In this document: one piece after another, positions 45,701 through 55,500 of the stretch | Layout: every line of letters begins with the position of its first letter | How positions within the stretch are numbered: the first letter of the stretch is position 1 | From: Bacteroidota bacterium | Lineage (GTDB): Bacteria; Bacteroidota; Bacteroidia; Bacteroidales; Prolixibacteraceae | NCBI GenBank assembly: GCA_023251455.1 | Contig: JAHEYT010000024.1 | Coordinates: 105,219-169,218, forward strand | Reading direction: 5' to 3' | DNA: 64,000 nt | Notes under the pieces: generated by a model | What the model was told of the DNA's origin: nothing | The model's database searches: none | What the model saw: the letters and a program-made list of their open reading frames with translations, nothing else | Translations under genes and position numbers: made by a program

Positions 45701-46478
45701 TGTCGCTGATCTTTTTGCTTTTAGAATTGTCAACAGTGATAGTTGCTTCCAGAGTTTTCAGCGCTGCAAAACGTATCGAATCGGTTTTGGTTGTTTCGCC
45801 CCACAGCTGATCGCGGTACGCATTTAGTTTCTGTTTATTCAATAAACTTTCAACCAATGCCCAGGCCACTTTATGCACAGTTCCGGTTTCGGTATTTCCT
45901 GAAATGTTCACTCTCTTTCTCTGGTTCAAGCGATTGTTCAACGTTATTTCATTCGCCTGACTGTAGTTTTTAAAATCAGTAGTTGTTACGCTAAAAGCCT
46001 TTTTTGCTCCGTTGGCCGTGCTCAACCAGCTTATTTCATATTTCCCATCTGCTTTAGCTGACACTTCCGGTTCAAGGCAATTGTTGTCCTTCATCACGAT
46101 GGGGTAAGTCTGCGGCAACCAGTAAATCAAATCCGTAGATTCGGCGTGGGCATACGTTCCGGTATGTTCATTCAAACTCCATATGCAGTGCCACATTTTG
46201 TCCGTAGTCTGAAATAAAAAGGGAGTGATCATGCGCTTTTCGACGCCCCAACGGCCGTAGTCACAAAACAGGAAACGCATCTCCGGTCCAATGGAAGTCC
46301 AGCTTTCCTGATCGGTACTCCAGGCAAAATGCAATCCGTTTGTATTCGAGTTTTTGGTTGTTGCGTAGGAAAAAAGGTAAACCGAGTCGGGTTCGTTGGT
46401 CATTGGCATGATAGCGCTAAAAGCAGACTGCCCAAAAAGTAATGCGATTAGACAAAAGAGTATGAAAATTCGTTTCAT
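42705..46478 (-). CDS. Multimodular arabinofuranosidase: N-terminal GH43-like propeller portion, GH51 core, C-terminal GH43
   Basis: N-term NTNGLHFAWSTDQESWTSIGPEM...KMWHCIWSLNEH; GH51 ISDMLIGVFFEDINYAADGGLYAELLQNRDFE, RPRFIRFPGGCVAHGDGLDNIYRWKNTVGP, LKYVGIGNEDL; C-term GH43 LEGFYADPEILYSEKTGKYYLYPTSDGF. Confidence 0.88.
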   Translation of the reverse strand: MKRIFILFCLIALLFGQSAFSAIMPMTNEPDSVYLFSYATTKNSNTNGLHFAWSTDQESWTSIGPEMRFLFCDYGRWGVEKRMITPFLFQTTDKMWHCIWSLNEHTGTYAHAESTDLIYWLPQTYPIVMKDNNCLEPEVSAKADGKYEISWLSTANGAKKAFSVTTTDFKNYSQANEITLNNRLNQRKRVNISGNTETGTVHKVAWALVESLLNKQKLNAYRDQLWGETTKTDSIRFAALKTLEATITVDNSKSKKISDMLIGVFFEDINYAADGGLYAELLQNRDFEYALSDKEGKDKTWNSSKAWHLNGSGTTFSIDSVSPIHANNAHYAVLKTTEVATGLVNEGFDGIAIKSGEKYDFSVFVRTPDKTSKKLIVRLIGKNGENYGEVTVSASSSGWKKYEAVLIVQQTATDAQLEIVPQTTGTVHLDMVSLFPQKTFLGRKNGLRADLAQTIADIRPRFIRFPGGCVAHGDGLDNIYRWKNTVGPLESRKPLKNLWGYHQTVGLGYFEYFQFCEDIGAAPLPVIAAGVPCQNSATGGAGQQGGIPMCDMDDYVQEVLDLIEWANGDATTKWGKIRAEAGHPKPFNLKYVGIGNEDLINDIFEERFTMIFNAVKEKYPEITVIGTVGPSFEGTDYVEGWKIATKLHVSMVDEHYYQTPGWFIHNQDYYDKYDRSKPKVYLGEYASHLPGRVTNIETALSEALYLTACERNGDVVSMTSYAPLLAKEGHTQWNPDLIYFNNSEVKPTVDYFVQQLYGQNSGDTYLASDVRISDKSDAVRKRVAVSVVSDSKTGDLIVKMVNMLPVAVNTNVRLDGMSDFHSSAIRTVLSGTPTDKKARPVTDHITVSGEFPCTLPAYSFTVIRIQPENLPAEPKSSLLKKQNVYFQTEAKKIYLPVKRGTNLSQFNPEFKAAEGFSFSPSGAQNFAKGPVNYTFKTTTGKETYQVTASGDHNPVLEGFYADPEILYSEKTGKYYLYPTSDGFNNWSGDYFKVFSSENLVDWKDEGIILDLKKDVSWANRNAWAPCIVEKKINGVFKYFYYFTAAQKIGVAVADNPTGPFVDSGKALVDFKTLNVNCGQEIDPDVFTDPVSGKSYLYWGNGYMAAAELNSDMISINFSTLKQMNIDNTYREGTYVIYRKGTYYFMWSEDDTRSPNYKVRYATSDSPLGKLTISEKNVVITQNPEQEIFATGHNSVVQIPGKDEWYLVYHRFNRPKGIKMGSPAGFNREVCIDKLEFNADGSIKQVISTLQGIKGISK

Positions 46479-46596
46479 TTCAGGTTTAGATTACTTAGTT
46501 AATTGCCAACAAATATGGTGAAATAATTAGAAGCGTCAAAACGACATTAATTTGTTTTACGAACAAAATCTCTGGGAGTGGAAATTGCAAAAACGA

Positions 46597-46628
46597 AAAC
46601 CCCTTTGCTAATTCGAACAAAGGGGTTT
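46597..46628 (-). terminator. Perfect hairpin terminator
   Basis: aaacccctttg / caaaggggttt 11-bp perfect stem, A-rich side on + strand. Confidence 0.65.
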
Positions 46629-46698
46629 CGATCATGAGAAAAAGAGTGATCGTTTCAATATTGACTTTGGGTAATTCAAAAATATTTATCGGTATTTC

Positions 46699-46908
46699 AG
46701 GATTCCCTTTGCGTAATACATAAATCGCTTTCTAAATTACATAAATCCCTCTACATATTTTAATTTATATGATGTTAATTTTATAATTCCCTCTTTGTCT
46801 TTCATAATTCCATTTGCGGTTTTTGAAATATGTATTAGATGATTTATAATTCCCTTTCTATTATTTGATTTTCGCTGTACATAAAACAAAAATCGCTGTG
46901 GCCTTTTG
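46699..46908. repeat. Degenerate tandem array with exact 21-bp period
   Basis: Units in fixed 21-nt register: aggattccctttgcgtaatac / ataaatcgctttctaaattac / ataaatccctctacatatttt / aatttatatgatgttaatttt / ataattccctctttgtctttc / ataattccatttgcggttttt / gaaatatgtattagatgattt / ataattccctttctattattt / gattttcgctgtacataaaac / aaaaatcgctgtggccttttg. Consensus near ataAtTCcCTtT. Confidence 0.7.
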
Positions 46909-46935
46909 AAAGATCGGAAAGGGATATTCAGGAAA

Positions 46936-47679
46936 TTACCGGGGTTTACTAAACTGCAGGGAAGTGACTTGTTTATACTGGGGGCTTGTTGCGCCAAACA
47001 CCGATTTGGTATAAAGTTTTGCTGCATTGGCCACATTAACAATTCCCGTATTTTCGTTGTAAAGCAGTTCATTACGAGTGATCCGCAGGTTGTTTAAAGG
47101 TTGTTCGGCATCGATTACGGCCTGGTTTTTTGCAAACATGTCATTGTAATGTGCAGTCAGCGAGGAAACTGTTAATTCGGTTTCGTTGGGAGCATATTCG
47201 GGAATGGATGCCAGTAGTTTGATGAGTTTATCGAAGTTCTCCAAAAGGTTGTCGATGCTGGTTTGCGCCGATGAGATTTCAACGACTTCCTGCCCGGCGG
47301 CCAGTGCAGCCTGCTTTTCTTCTTCCGACAATTTAGGTGTAGCACGCCGTCCCTGCAACTTGCGGACAATTGCCGTGACCTGATCTTGTGTTTGTTTGGA
47401 AACACCTGATACTTTCACTGCATTCCCAATACGGGTAACCAGCGCCTTAAATGGTTTAAACACTCCTCCCCTGGCTGAAAGTGCATTGGAAAGTGTTGCC
47501 TGTACCGTGTTTAGTGATGACATGCATTCTTTGGACAGAGCCAGGGAACTGGTCATTTGAGGAAGCTGAAGAGGAGGATTGCTTGGGTTGTACTTTGCAC
47601 CAAAAGATTTACAGATGCTGAGCATTTGTGAAAAGTTGGCCACATTTTTTGCATGGCCGGATTCTGAATTGGATGCCAT
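46936..47679 (-). CDS. Hypothetical helical protein of unknown function
   Basis: Intact 247-aa ORF starting MASNSESGHAKNVANFSQMLSICKSFGAKYNPSNPPLQL; no signal peptide; predicted mostly helical. Confidence 0.75.
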   Translation of the reverse strand: MASNSESGHAKNVANFSQMLSICKSFGAKYNPSNPPLQLPQMTSSLALSKECMSSLNTVQATLSNALSARGGVFKPFKALVTRIGNAVKVSGVSKQTQDQVTAIVRKLQGRRATPKLSEEEKQAALAAGQEVVEISSAQTSIDNLLENFDKLIKLLASIPEYAPNETELTVSSLTAHYNDMFAKNQAVIDAEQPLNNLRITRNELLYNENTGIVNVANAAKLYTKSVFGATSPQYKQVTSLQFSKPR

Positions 47680-47856
47680 AAATTAAAGATTTGAGTTAAT
47701 AAAAATTGTTCATTAAATTTTACATATACAAGTTCGAACAATCCGATTGATAAATTGATATTTAACACCGATTATTTATTAACAAAATTATAAACAAGTA
47801 AATTTTGGCAATAATAGATTGGGATTTAGACGCCTGATGGGCTGGTTTAAAACAAA

Positions 47857-47885
47857 AACCCCCTTGCCGGTGAAGGCAAAGGGGT
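47857..47885 (-). terminator. Terminator downstream of the GH5-like gene
   Basis: acccccttgcc-ggtgaa-ggcaaaggggt with near-perfect stem; aaaacaaaaa on + strand gives a U-tract on minus. Confidence 0.65.
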
Positions 47886-48102
47886 AAATCTACAATCTAA
47901 ACCTAACTAAACTTCCAACCAACTATCTATTGCTAGAGCAAACCTGATGTCACTCCAGAATAGCTTCTTTTTCTTCATCACTTAAATTATCAACCCCTCT
48001 TACTTTTACCCTAAATGAAAGATGTTCCACCTGCTTTAAGGGGCAATCAATCTGCCTTTCAAGACATGGATAATTGTACACCATATATTTACCGGTATAA
48101 TC

Positions 48103-49191
48103 TTATTCAGTCAGAGTTAATTTTTTAATTACATCAACCTCTTCCTGTTTATAAGGTGTTCCGTCAGGATGGAAAATCTCGTGAAACCAAAGCGGTGGTT
48201 CCGATCCATCTGGGATGGGCTCACTCCACGCATATTTGGTATTTGATTTTCCTGAAACCAAGCCCCAGTTGATGGCACCAATGTTTTGCTCTTTCAGAAT
48301 AGGCATAATATTGGTAAACAGACTGTTGTTTCGGCGTGCCATGTATTCGGTACAAACCAGCGGGCGGTTGTATCGTTTCAGCGTATCAATGGCTACCTGG
48401 TGTTTTTCAGGACTTTCGTAATTGTGGTAAGTGATAATGTCGGAGTTTTCAACCTGAAATTTATTCAAATCAGACAAAGCCAGTCTCCAGACTCCTGCTG
48501 ACATTGGTTGCGACGGACGCACTTCCCACCCCCATTGAAACACTTTTTTCAGCAATGGCAGCGATTTATTTCCATATTTCGAGTTTCCGGATTCGTTATA
48601 CAGATCCCAAATAGTAATACGTTTGTCATCTTTAAACGTGGTCAGTACATCTTTTACGTAAGCTTCGAGTGTTTTTACAAGTGTTGTATCGCTGAACAAC
48701 AAATCACCCGGATCGCGAACCCAGCCTGAGTTGTGGATGCCCGGTTTTGGATCGGGCTGTTTGCCAGCCTCATAGGTTGGGTTCCAGCAATCGTCGAAAA
48801 ACACGAAAATGGTTTTAATACCGTGCTTCGACGCAATATCGAGATAGGTATTCATGCGACCTTTGAAGCCTTCTTTGTCAACTTCCCAAGCCACGTGATG
48901 CAGATAAACACGCATAGCATTCATTCCAATTTCGGCAGCCCAGCCCAATTCTCGGTTAATGGTGGCAGTGTCGAACGATTCGGCCTGCCAAGTTTCCAAC
49001 TGATTAATGGCAGTACTCGGATTGAAATTACTTCCGCGTAACCAACCTGTTTTTTCACTCCAGGCTTTGGCCTGTTCATCGTTCCAACGTGTTGAAACCG
49101 GCTCTGCTTTTTCGGTCCTTTTCGGTGCTGTGTTGCAAGCCATAAAAAACAGGGAGCCTGCAATCAGAATAAGAGAAATTTGTACTTTCAT
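48103..49191 (-). CDS. Cellulase-family (GH5-like TIM barrel) glycoside hydrolase, lipoprotein
   Basis: Lipobox SLFFMACNTAP; GWLRGSNFNPSTAINQLETWQ, MNAMRVYLHHVAWEVD, ITIWDLYNESGN, PLVCTEYMAR. Confidence 0.8.
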   Translation of the reverse strand: MKVQISLILIAGSLFFMACNTAPKRTEKAEPVSTRWNDEQAKAWSEKTGWLRGSNFNPSTAINQLETWQAESFDTATINRELGWAAEIGMNAMRVYLHHVAWEVDKEGFKGRMNTYLDIASKHGIKTIFVFFDDCWNPTYEAGKQPDPKPGIHNSGWVRDPGDLLFSDTTLVKTLEAYVKDVLTTFKDDKRITIWDLYNESGNSKYGNKSLPLLKKVFQWGWEVRPSQPMSAGVWRLALSDLNKFQVENSDIITYHNYESPEKHQVAIDTLKRYNRPLVCTEYMARRNNSLFTNIMPILKEQNIGAINWGLVSGKSNTKYAWSEPIPDGSEPPLWFHEIFHPDGTPYKQEEVDVIKKLTLTE

Positions 49192-49222
49192 GGATTTAAG
49201 TATTTATTGGGCTATTCATATT

Positions 49223-50680
49223 CTATTTAAAAATGTATGGTGCAATCGGTTCTTTGTTATCTGTTTTAGGAAATAGATATGTTCCCGTTTCCTGATCACC
49301 TTGCTGAAGTCGCCAATGATTCATCTGAGAGCGGAATTTCTTCATTATTTCCTCATAATGGGTATCATTAGCAAGGTTTCTGGTTTCATCAGGGTCTTTT
49401 TGCACATCGTATAATTCTTCAGCCGGACGATTGTGATAGCGCCACAATACGGAGGCTGCATGTTCGTTTTCATACGATCTGTTTACCCACGACTGCCAGT
49501 ATTGACGTCCACCGTTATGATCTTTTGCTTTGTCAATATGAGTTGTATAAAGAGTTTTCGGAGCCAGGTTCAGTATGTATTTGTACCGCGTTGTCCGAAT
49601 CATACGCAATGGACACTGGTTCATGGTGCCATCGCCCGTGTGGGATGCAAATACGACATCCCTGTGACTGTTTTTCTCACCTGACATCAGAGAAAGGAGA
49701 CTTCTTCCATCAATCTCTTCAGGCTCTTTAGGAGCAACACCTCCGGCCAGTTCAACGACAGTTGGCAGCAAATCAACCAGCGAGACCAACGCATCTGTTT
49801 CTGTTCCCCCGCTTATCTTACCCGGCCACCTGATCAGTAAGGGTACCCGGATACCATAGTCATACAAGTTCCATTTTCCGAAAGCCCATTGGGGTCCCTG
49901 ATCGCAGGTGAAAATTATTACCGTATTTTCGGCTAGCGCATACTTTTCCAAACTACTTAAAAGTTTTCCAACGTTTCCGTCCATTTTGGAAATATCGGTA
50001 TAATAACGAGCTCTTGATTTCCGGGTATCTTCCGTATCGATGTGAACTGATGGAATATCCACTTCCGAAGCCTTATATTCAGCCTTTTCAGGCCACATAA
50101 CATGTGGGCTGTGATCGTTAACAATCAGCATGAAAGGATCTTTGGACTTTGAGCTTTGAGATAGCCACTCATCAACCGGTGTCATGTTCAAATCGGTCCA
50201 AAGCACTCCCTTGTCTTCGTAACCAGGTTCAGGAACATTCGAATCGTGAATTAATTCGAAGGGATAGGCACTCATAGGCCCAACATGCAATTTTCCTGCA
50301 ATGGCAACCTTGTACCCAAGTGGCTTGAGGTAGTTAGGTAGTGTTTGTACTTCCTCTTTTATTCCGGCGTGATTGGCATGTGCCCCATTGCGAAATGGCA
50401 TCAATCCGGTATAAATGGAGGCTCTTGAAGGCGAGCAGGTAGGTGAACTTGCAAATGCTCTGGAAAACAACAGCGACTCATTTGCCAACCGTCCAATATT
50501 GGGTGTACGCACCACTTTATTGCCATACGGACTGATATCGTTAGCACCAAGATCATCAGCGACAAATAAGACTATATTAACAGGTGTTTTCTTAGTTTTT
50601 GATATTTTCTGCGCCCAGGCATTCGGTATTCCTGCCAGGATTAAGGCTGTTATTGCAATTCCTTTTTTATTCATTTTCAT
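49223..50680 (-). CDS. Sulfatase (Cys-type)
   Basis: VNIVLFVADDLGANDISPYGNKVVRTPNIGRLANESLLFSRAFASSPTCSPSRASIYTGLMPF contains C-x-P-x-R; GKWNLYDYGIRVPLLIRWPGKI. Confidence 0.93.
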   Translation of the reverse strand: MKMNKKGIAITALILAGIPNAWAQKISKTKKTPVNIVLFVADDLGANDISPYGNKVVRTPNIGRLANESLLFSRAFASSPTCSPSRASIYTGLMPFRNGAHANHAGIKEEVQTLPNYLKPLGYKVAIAGKLHVGPMSAYPFELIHDSNVPEPGYEDKGVLWTDLNMTPVDEWLSQSSKSKDPFMLIVNDHSPHVMWPEKAEYKASEVDIPSVHIDTEDTRKSRARYYTDISKMDGNVGKLLSSLEKYALAENTVIIFTCDQGPQWAFGKWNLYDYGIRVPLLIRWPGKISGGTETDALVSLVDLLPTVVELAGGVAPKEPEEIDGRSLLSLMSGEKNSHRDVVFASHTGDGTMNQCPLRMIRTTRYKYILNLAPKTLYTTHIDKAKDHNGGRQYWQSWVNRSYENEHAASVLWRYHNRPAEELYDVQKDPDETRNLANDTHYEEIMKKFRSQMNHWRLQQGDQETGTYLFPKTDNKEPIAPYIFK

Positions 50681-50790
50681 GAGAAAAGATTAAATAAGAT
50701 ATTCTTATAATTTATGTGGGCTTGATGCGGATTGTCCCATCAATAATCTAATTGATATGTGCTATAAGATACTTTCCCTTTTATTTTAAA

Positions 50791-50817
50791 TAACCCAGGG
50801 ATCAGTTCCCTGGGTTA
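50791..50817 (-). terminator. Hairpin between SusD and sulfatase genes of PUL2
   Basis: Perfect 11-bp stem taacccaggga-tcagt-tccctgggtta. Confidence 0.6.
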
Positions 50818-50968
50818 AGATGGGATTTATAAACGTTATTCTTTCTTGTGCCTTTATTTCAGGTTCACTATCTTCACTTGTATTCTCTTTCGGAGCAAAT
50901 GCAAAACAGAAATAACAACATCGACTTATGGTTCGGACTCACCGTGTACTGATAATAAAACTAACACA

Positions 50969-52480
50969 TTAATAACCATCGTTTTGTACCAATTCTGAAT
51001 CAGAGTCCATTGCCTGCTGAGGAATCGGATATCGCACATGAGTTGCTTTCGCATTTGTAATCCCTCTTGCCTGCGCATAGCTTATAAATTTACCAGATCT
51101 AATCAAATCCTGTCTTCTTAAACCTTCACAATAAAATTCCCATCCTCTCTCGTTTATAATGTGATCACGTAAAGCATCTTTCCCCGCAAAGTCTGCCAAT
51201 TGGATGCCAGCAAGTCCCGCACGTAACCGGATTTGGTTAATTAAAGATATACTTTCTGGATTTGGGCCACTAATCTCATTTAAGGCTTCTGCACGTGAAA
51301 GCAATATATCAGCATATCTGATAACTGGGATATCATTACCGCCACCGCCATCAATAGCTGCCGGATCTGGCCAATATTTTAAAGGACGAGTATTATTCGT
51401 ATTATTCAGTAACGAGATAGTTTTGCCTTGTGTATTAATGTATGAGGTAAGAATGGTTGATTTTCGTTTATCATCCGCAGCAAATGAATTATAGAAGGCA
51501 TCCCTCAGTGAATATTGTGCAGCATAATTGCGCCAATTATTGAGATAAACAAGTCCACTGACAACATCTTTCTGAAATCCTACCGGGAAAACATAGGCTT
51601 CCCAATCATTCCCTGCCCCACTGCCCGTTGAACTGGCAATACAAGGCCTAACCCAAATGTATTCTTTGTTCCTCTCATTTTCGACACGAAACATAGCAGA
51701 ATAATCTGCGCTCAACTGATAATAATTCAGGTCAATGATTTGTTTGGCCATATCCGCGCATTTTTGCCATTGCTTTGTATTCAGGAAAAACTTGCACCGA
51801 AAAGCGAGTGCAGCACCTTTATTTGCCCTACCATACTCTTCCGTACCCTGAGTTGGAAGATTTGGAGCAACTTCAAGAAGCTCAGTTTCAATAAATGACA
51901 ACAATTGCGCTTCTGTCGCTTTGGCAAGGTTCTCAGACCCATTGACTGTAGTGGTCCGTAAAGGTACAGGTCCAAAGAACATATATAAACTATAATAACT
52001 AATAGCTCTGACAAACCTTGCTTCGGATATATATTGCTTTTTATTTGTTTCGCTAATATTGGCTTTATCAATATTATCCAAAACAGAATTAGCATCTCTG
52101 ATCGCCAGATAATATGGATTCCACAACATACTAAAAATCCAGTCAAGATTTGCATCCCAGGTAAAGTTTATAAATTGCAGCATTTGTCTGTTATCAGCTC
52201 CTGCAATCTCATACATTATATCAGTGGTGCTTTCTTGCGAAAGAATAGTGCCTTTGTTTGCATTTTGATTTTGCACATGACTTTCTTGAACATATGCGGC
52301 TTTTAACACGCTTATAATTCCATCATTGGTAGTTAAAAAGTTTTCAGGCACAAGCTGAGAATAAATTGGTTCTTCAAGTATTTCTTTACATGACGAAAAG
52401 GGCAGTAAAATAATACTAAACAGGATAAAAAGTTTTAATATTTTCATTTTAAAGAATTTTTGTTTTAAAAATGTACGCAA
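50969..52480 (-). CDS. RagB/SusD-family outer membrane protein (PUL2)
   Basis: Lipobox LLPFSSCKEILEEP; EARFVRAISYYSLYMFFGPVPLRT; RYADILLSRAEALNEISG; ERGWEFYCEGLRRQDLIRSGKF. Confidence 0.93.
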   Translation of the reverse strand: MRTFLKQKFFKMKILKLFILFSIILLPFSSCKEILEEPIYSQLVPENFLTTNDGIISVLKAAYVQESHVQNQNANKGTILSQESTTDIMYEIAGADNRQMLQFINFTWDANLDWIFSMLWNPYYLAIRDANSVLDNIDKANISETNKKQYISEARFVRAISYYSLYMFFGPVPLRTTTVNGSENLAKATEAQLLSFIETELLEVAPNLPTQGTEEYGRANKGAALAFRCKFFLNTKQWQKCADMAKQIIDLNYYQLSADYSAMFRVENERNKEYIWVRPCIASSTGSGAGNDWEAYVFPVGFQKDVVSGLVYLNNWRNYAAQYSLRDAFYNSFAADDKRKSTILTSYINTQGKTISLLNNTNNTRPLKYWPDPAAIDGGGGNDIPVIRYADILLSRAEALNEISGPNPESISLINQIRLRAGLAGIQLADFAGKDALRDHIINERGWEFYCEGLRRQDLIRSGKFISYAQARGITNAKATHVRYPIPQQAMDSDSELVQNDGY

Positions 52481-52512
52481 TACAAAATAATACTATTTCA
52501 GTGGTGAGTCTG

Positions 52513-55500
52513 TTAAAAATCAATATTCACACCTAGAAGAACTGTTGTAGATAAAGGATAAGAATTAAAATCTACCCTAAAATTAGCATTCCCGTTGGGG
52601 TTGACTGCAGGATCCATACCATCATAGCCTGTAAGAGTTAAAAGGTTTTGTCCGGTCAAATAAATTCTTCCTGACTTAATAAATCCCTTAATTGCAGGAA
52701 TTGTATAGCTCAGTGTCACTGTTTGGAGCCTGATGTAGGAGGCATCCTGAACAGTATAAGAGTTAATGATTTTTTGTCCCTGACTCAATGGCGTAACAAA
52801 AGATGGATAGGTATTGGAGGGATTTTCAGGAGTCCACCTTTCCAAATATGGAACAGCAAATTTATTTCTTCTAAAATTTACAGGAAAATAAACATCTACA
52901 AGATTATTATTAAGCATTTTCACACCAGATACACCCTCAATCTGAACATCAAGGGAAAATTGTCTGTACGTAAAACTATTCCCAAGTCCAAAGCTTAGTT
53001 TTGGGAACCCATTTCCAAGGATAACGCGATCACTGGCATTTACCGTACCATCTTTATTGACATCGAGAAACTTCAAATCTCCCGGATGCACAGCATCAGT
53101 TGTTTTAGTATAATCATCAGTAGTTTGCCAAACTCCTATAACCTTATACCCATAAAATGAATATAATGCTTCGCCTGGTCTAATTATTGCCGGCTGTGTA
53201 CCTAAAACCCCAGCCGATCCGGCAAGTATTTCTGAGACCCCACCAAGGCTAAGCACCTTATTCTTTAATGTAGCCAAGTTAAATGAGGTATTCCACTTAA
53301 ATGCTTTGTTTATGTTTCTTGAGTTTATTGTAAGTTCAAACCCTGTGTTCTTAATGCTTCCAATATTAGTTAACTGGCTGGTATAGCCACTGGTAGTACT
53401 AACTGGCTTATAAAGAAGCATATCAAATGTGCGTTTAGTGAAATAATCCACACTGGCAGATAACCTGTCATTCAATATGCCGATGTCAAACCCAACATTT
53501 GTTTGTTCAGTTGTTTCCCACTTTAAATCTGGGTTTGGCAAACGTGCCGGCTCCTGAGTCGAATTTTTAGTACCATTGAATACTCCATCAGGTCCTGAAA
53601 CATATGTTACGAACGACTGATAGTCTGCAATTGACTGATTTCCGGTTCGACCCCAGCTCCCCCTAAATTTCAGGTTATTGATAACTGATACACTTTTAAA
53701 GAAATTTTCCTGATTTATTCTCCATGCACCGCCAAAAGATGGAAAATACCCAAATCGGTTATTTGCACCAAATCTGGATGATCCATCAGCTCTGAAAGAT
53801 GCCGTAAATAAGTATTTGTCCATTAGTGAATAATTCAATCGTCCTAAATATGACAGTAACCGATTTGATATTTTATTGCTGTTAACGTTATATGTACTTT
53901 GAGTGCCTGAACCAACATTATTTGAAGTCATTGCATCCGAAGGAAACCCACTTGATTCAAGAGAGTTTCTATTTGTTACAAACCTTTGGGTTGTGGACCC
54001 AGCTAATAAAGTAAAATGATGAACTCCAATATTCTTATTGTATGTAAGCGTTCCCTCTACCAGATAATTGCTTACTACTCCATTTAAAACAGAGGCGACA
54101 CCACTTGCGGCAAGACCATCAACAGTAGACCTGTCAACATAAACATCTCTTCGTTGTGTCTGAACATCTCCTCCAATATTAAGTTTTGCCACCAGTCCAG
54201 GAATTATAGAATAATCTCCATACAGAGTTCCATAGGTCCTGTAACTTGAAGCAGTAGCCCTTTTGCCATAAAGGATGGCCAAAGGACTGTCAGTAGTAAT
54301 ATATGGCGAACGCTGATATCTTCCCGTAGAAGGATCAACTATTGAAATCGTTGGATCCATGTTTAGTGCCGAATAAATTACTCCGCTGTTTTCATTGAAC
54401 CCATTCCCTTCTGCAGCAAAGTTATCCTGAGTATAACTCGAACTAAAGTTAACCCCAAAGTTAAATTTATCAGAAACCTTATTTGTCAGGTTAAATCTGG
54501 CCGCATACCTTTTCATTCCTGAAGTTTTTACAACTCCATTCTGATCAAAATAATTTAAACCAACAAAGAAATTTGATTTACTGTTACCTCCAGATAGGGA
54601 TAAATTATGATTTTGAATCTGTGCATTCGATTGAAATATCTGATCTTGCCAGTCGATACCGTTGCCTTGTATTTCGGCTACTTTCTCATTTGCTGAACCA
54701 CCACCATGAGCAATAATATCATTTAAAACACTCATATATTCCTTCGCATTCAGCAATCTCAAAGTACTGGCTACATTCTGAATTCCAAAATCGCTGGAGT
54801 AATTGATCTTGGTACCTCCGTCTTTTCCTTTTTTAGTTGTAATCATAATGACTCCATTGGCCCCTCTTGCGCCATAAATTGCCGTAGAGGACGCATCTTT
54901 TAGAATCTCAATAGATTCAATGTCTGAAGGATTAATTGAGTTTAACGGACTACGATTAGTATTTGATGTAACATAATTTTTACCAGTTCCAACCACAGGT
55001 GAAGTATTGTCGATTGGCAATCCATCAATAACATATAGAGGTTCAGATCCTGCACTAACAGAACCGGCACCCCTGATGTTGACGGAAATACCACCACCCG
55101 GCTCATTACTATTCTGAATTATGCGCACTCCTGCAGCCTTTCCAGCCATTAATTGATTTAATGAAGCAGAGCTACCCTTATTAAAATTATCTGACCGCAA
55201 AGAAGATGCTGATCCTGTAACATCACTTTTTTTCATCGTACCGTAACCAACAGCTACCACTTCTTCAATTCCAATTGTTTCATCAACTAGAATAACATTA
55301 AGTGAAGTTTTATTTCCAACTACAATTTCTTGTGCTTTCATCCCAACAAAAGAAAATTGCAAAATAGCGTTCTCTGGAATGTTGGAAATTGAATATTTCC
55401 CATCACCACCAGTAATTGTTCCGTTAGTAGTACCTTTTAAAACAACAGAAACACCAGGTAAAGTGCCTCCAGAAGAATCGGTTACTTTACCGGAAACGTT

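Noticed and set aside
46737-47072. 111-aa minus ORF with heptad-like repeats at its C-terminus
   Set aside because: It overlaps the better-supported 46936-47679 ORF, and the 21-bp repeat continues past its stop codon. I treat the periodicity as a DNA-level array instead of calling a protein, though a decayed coding repeat is not excluded.
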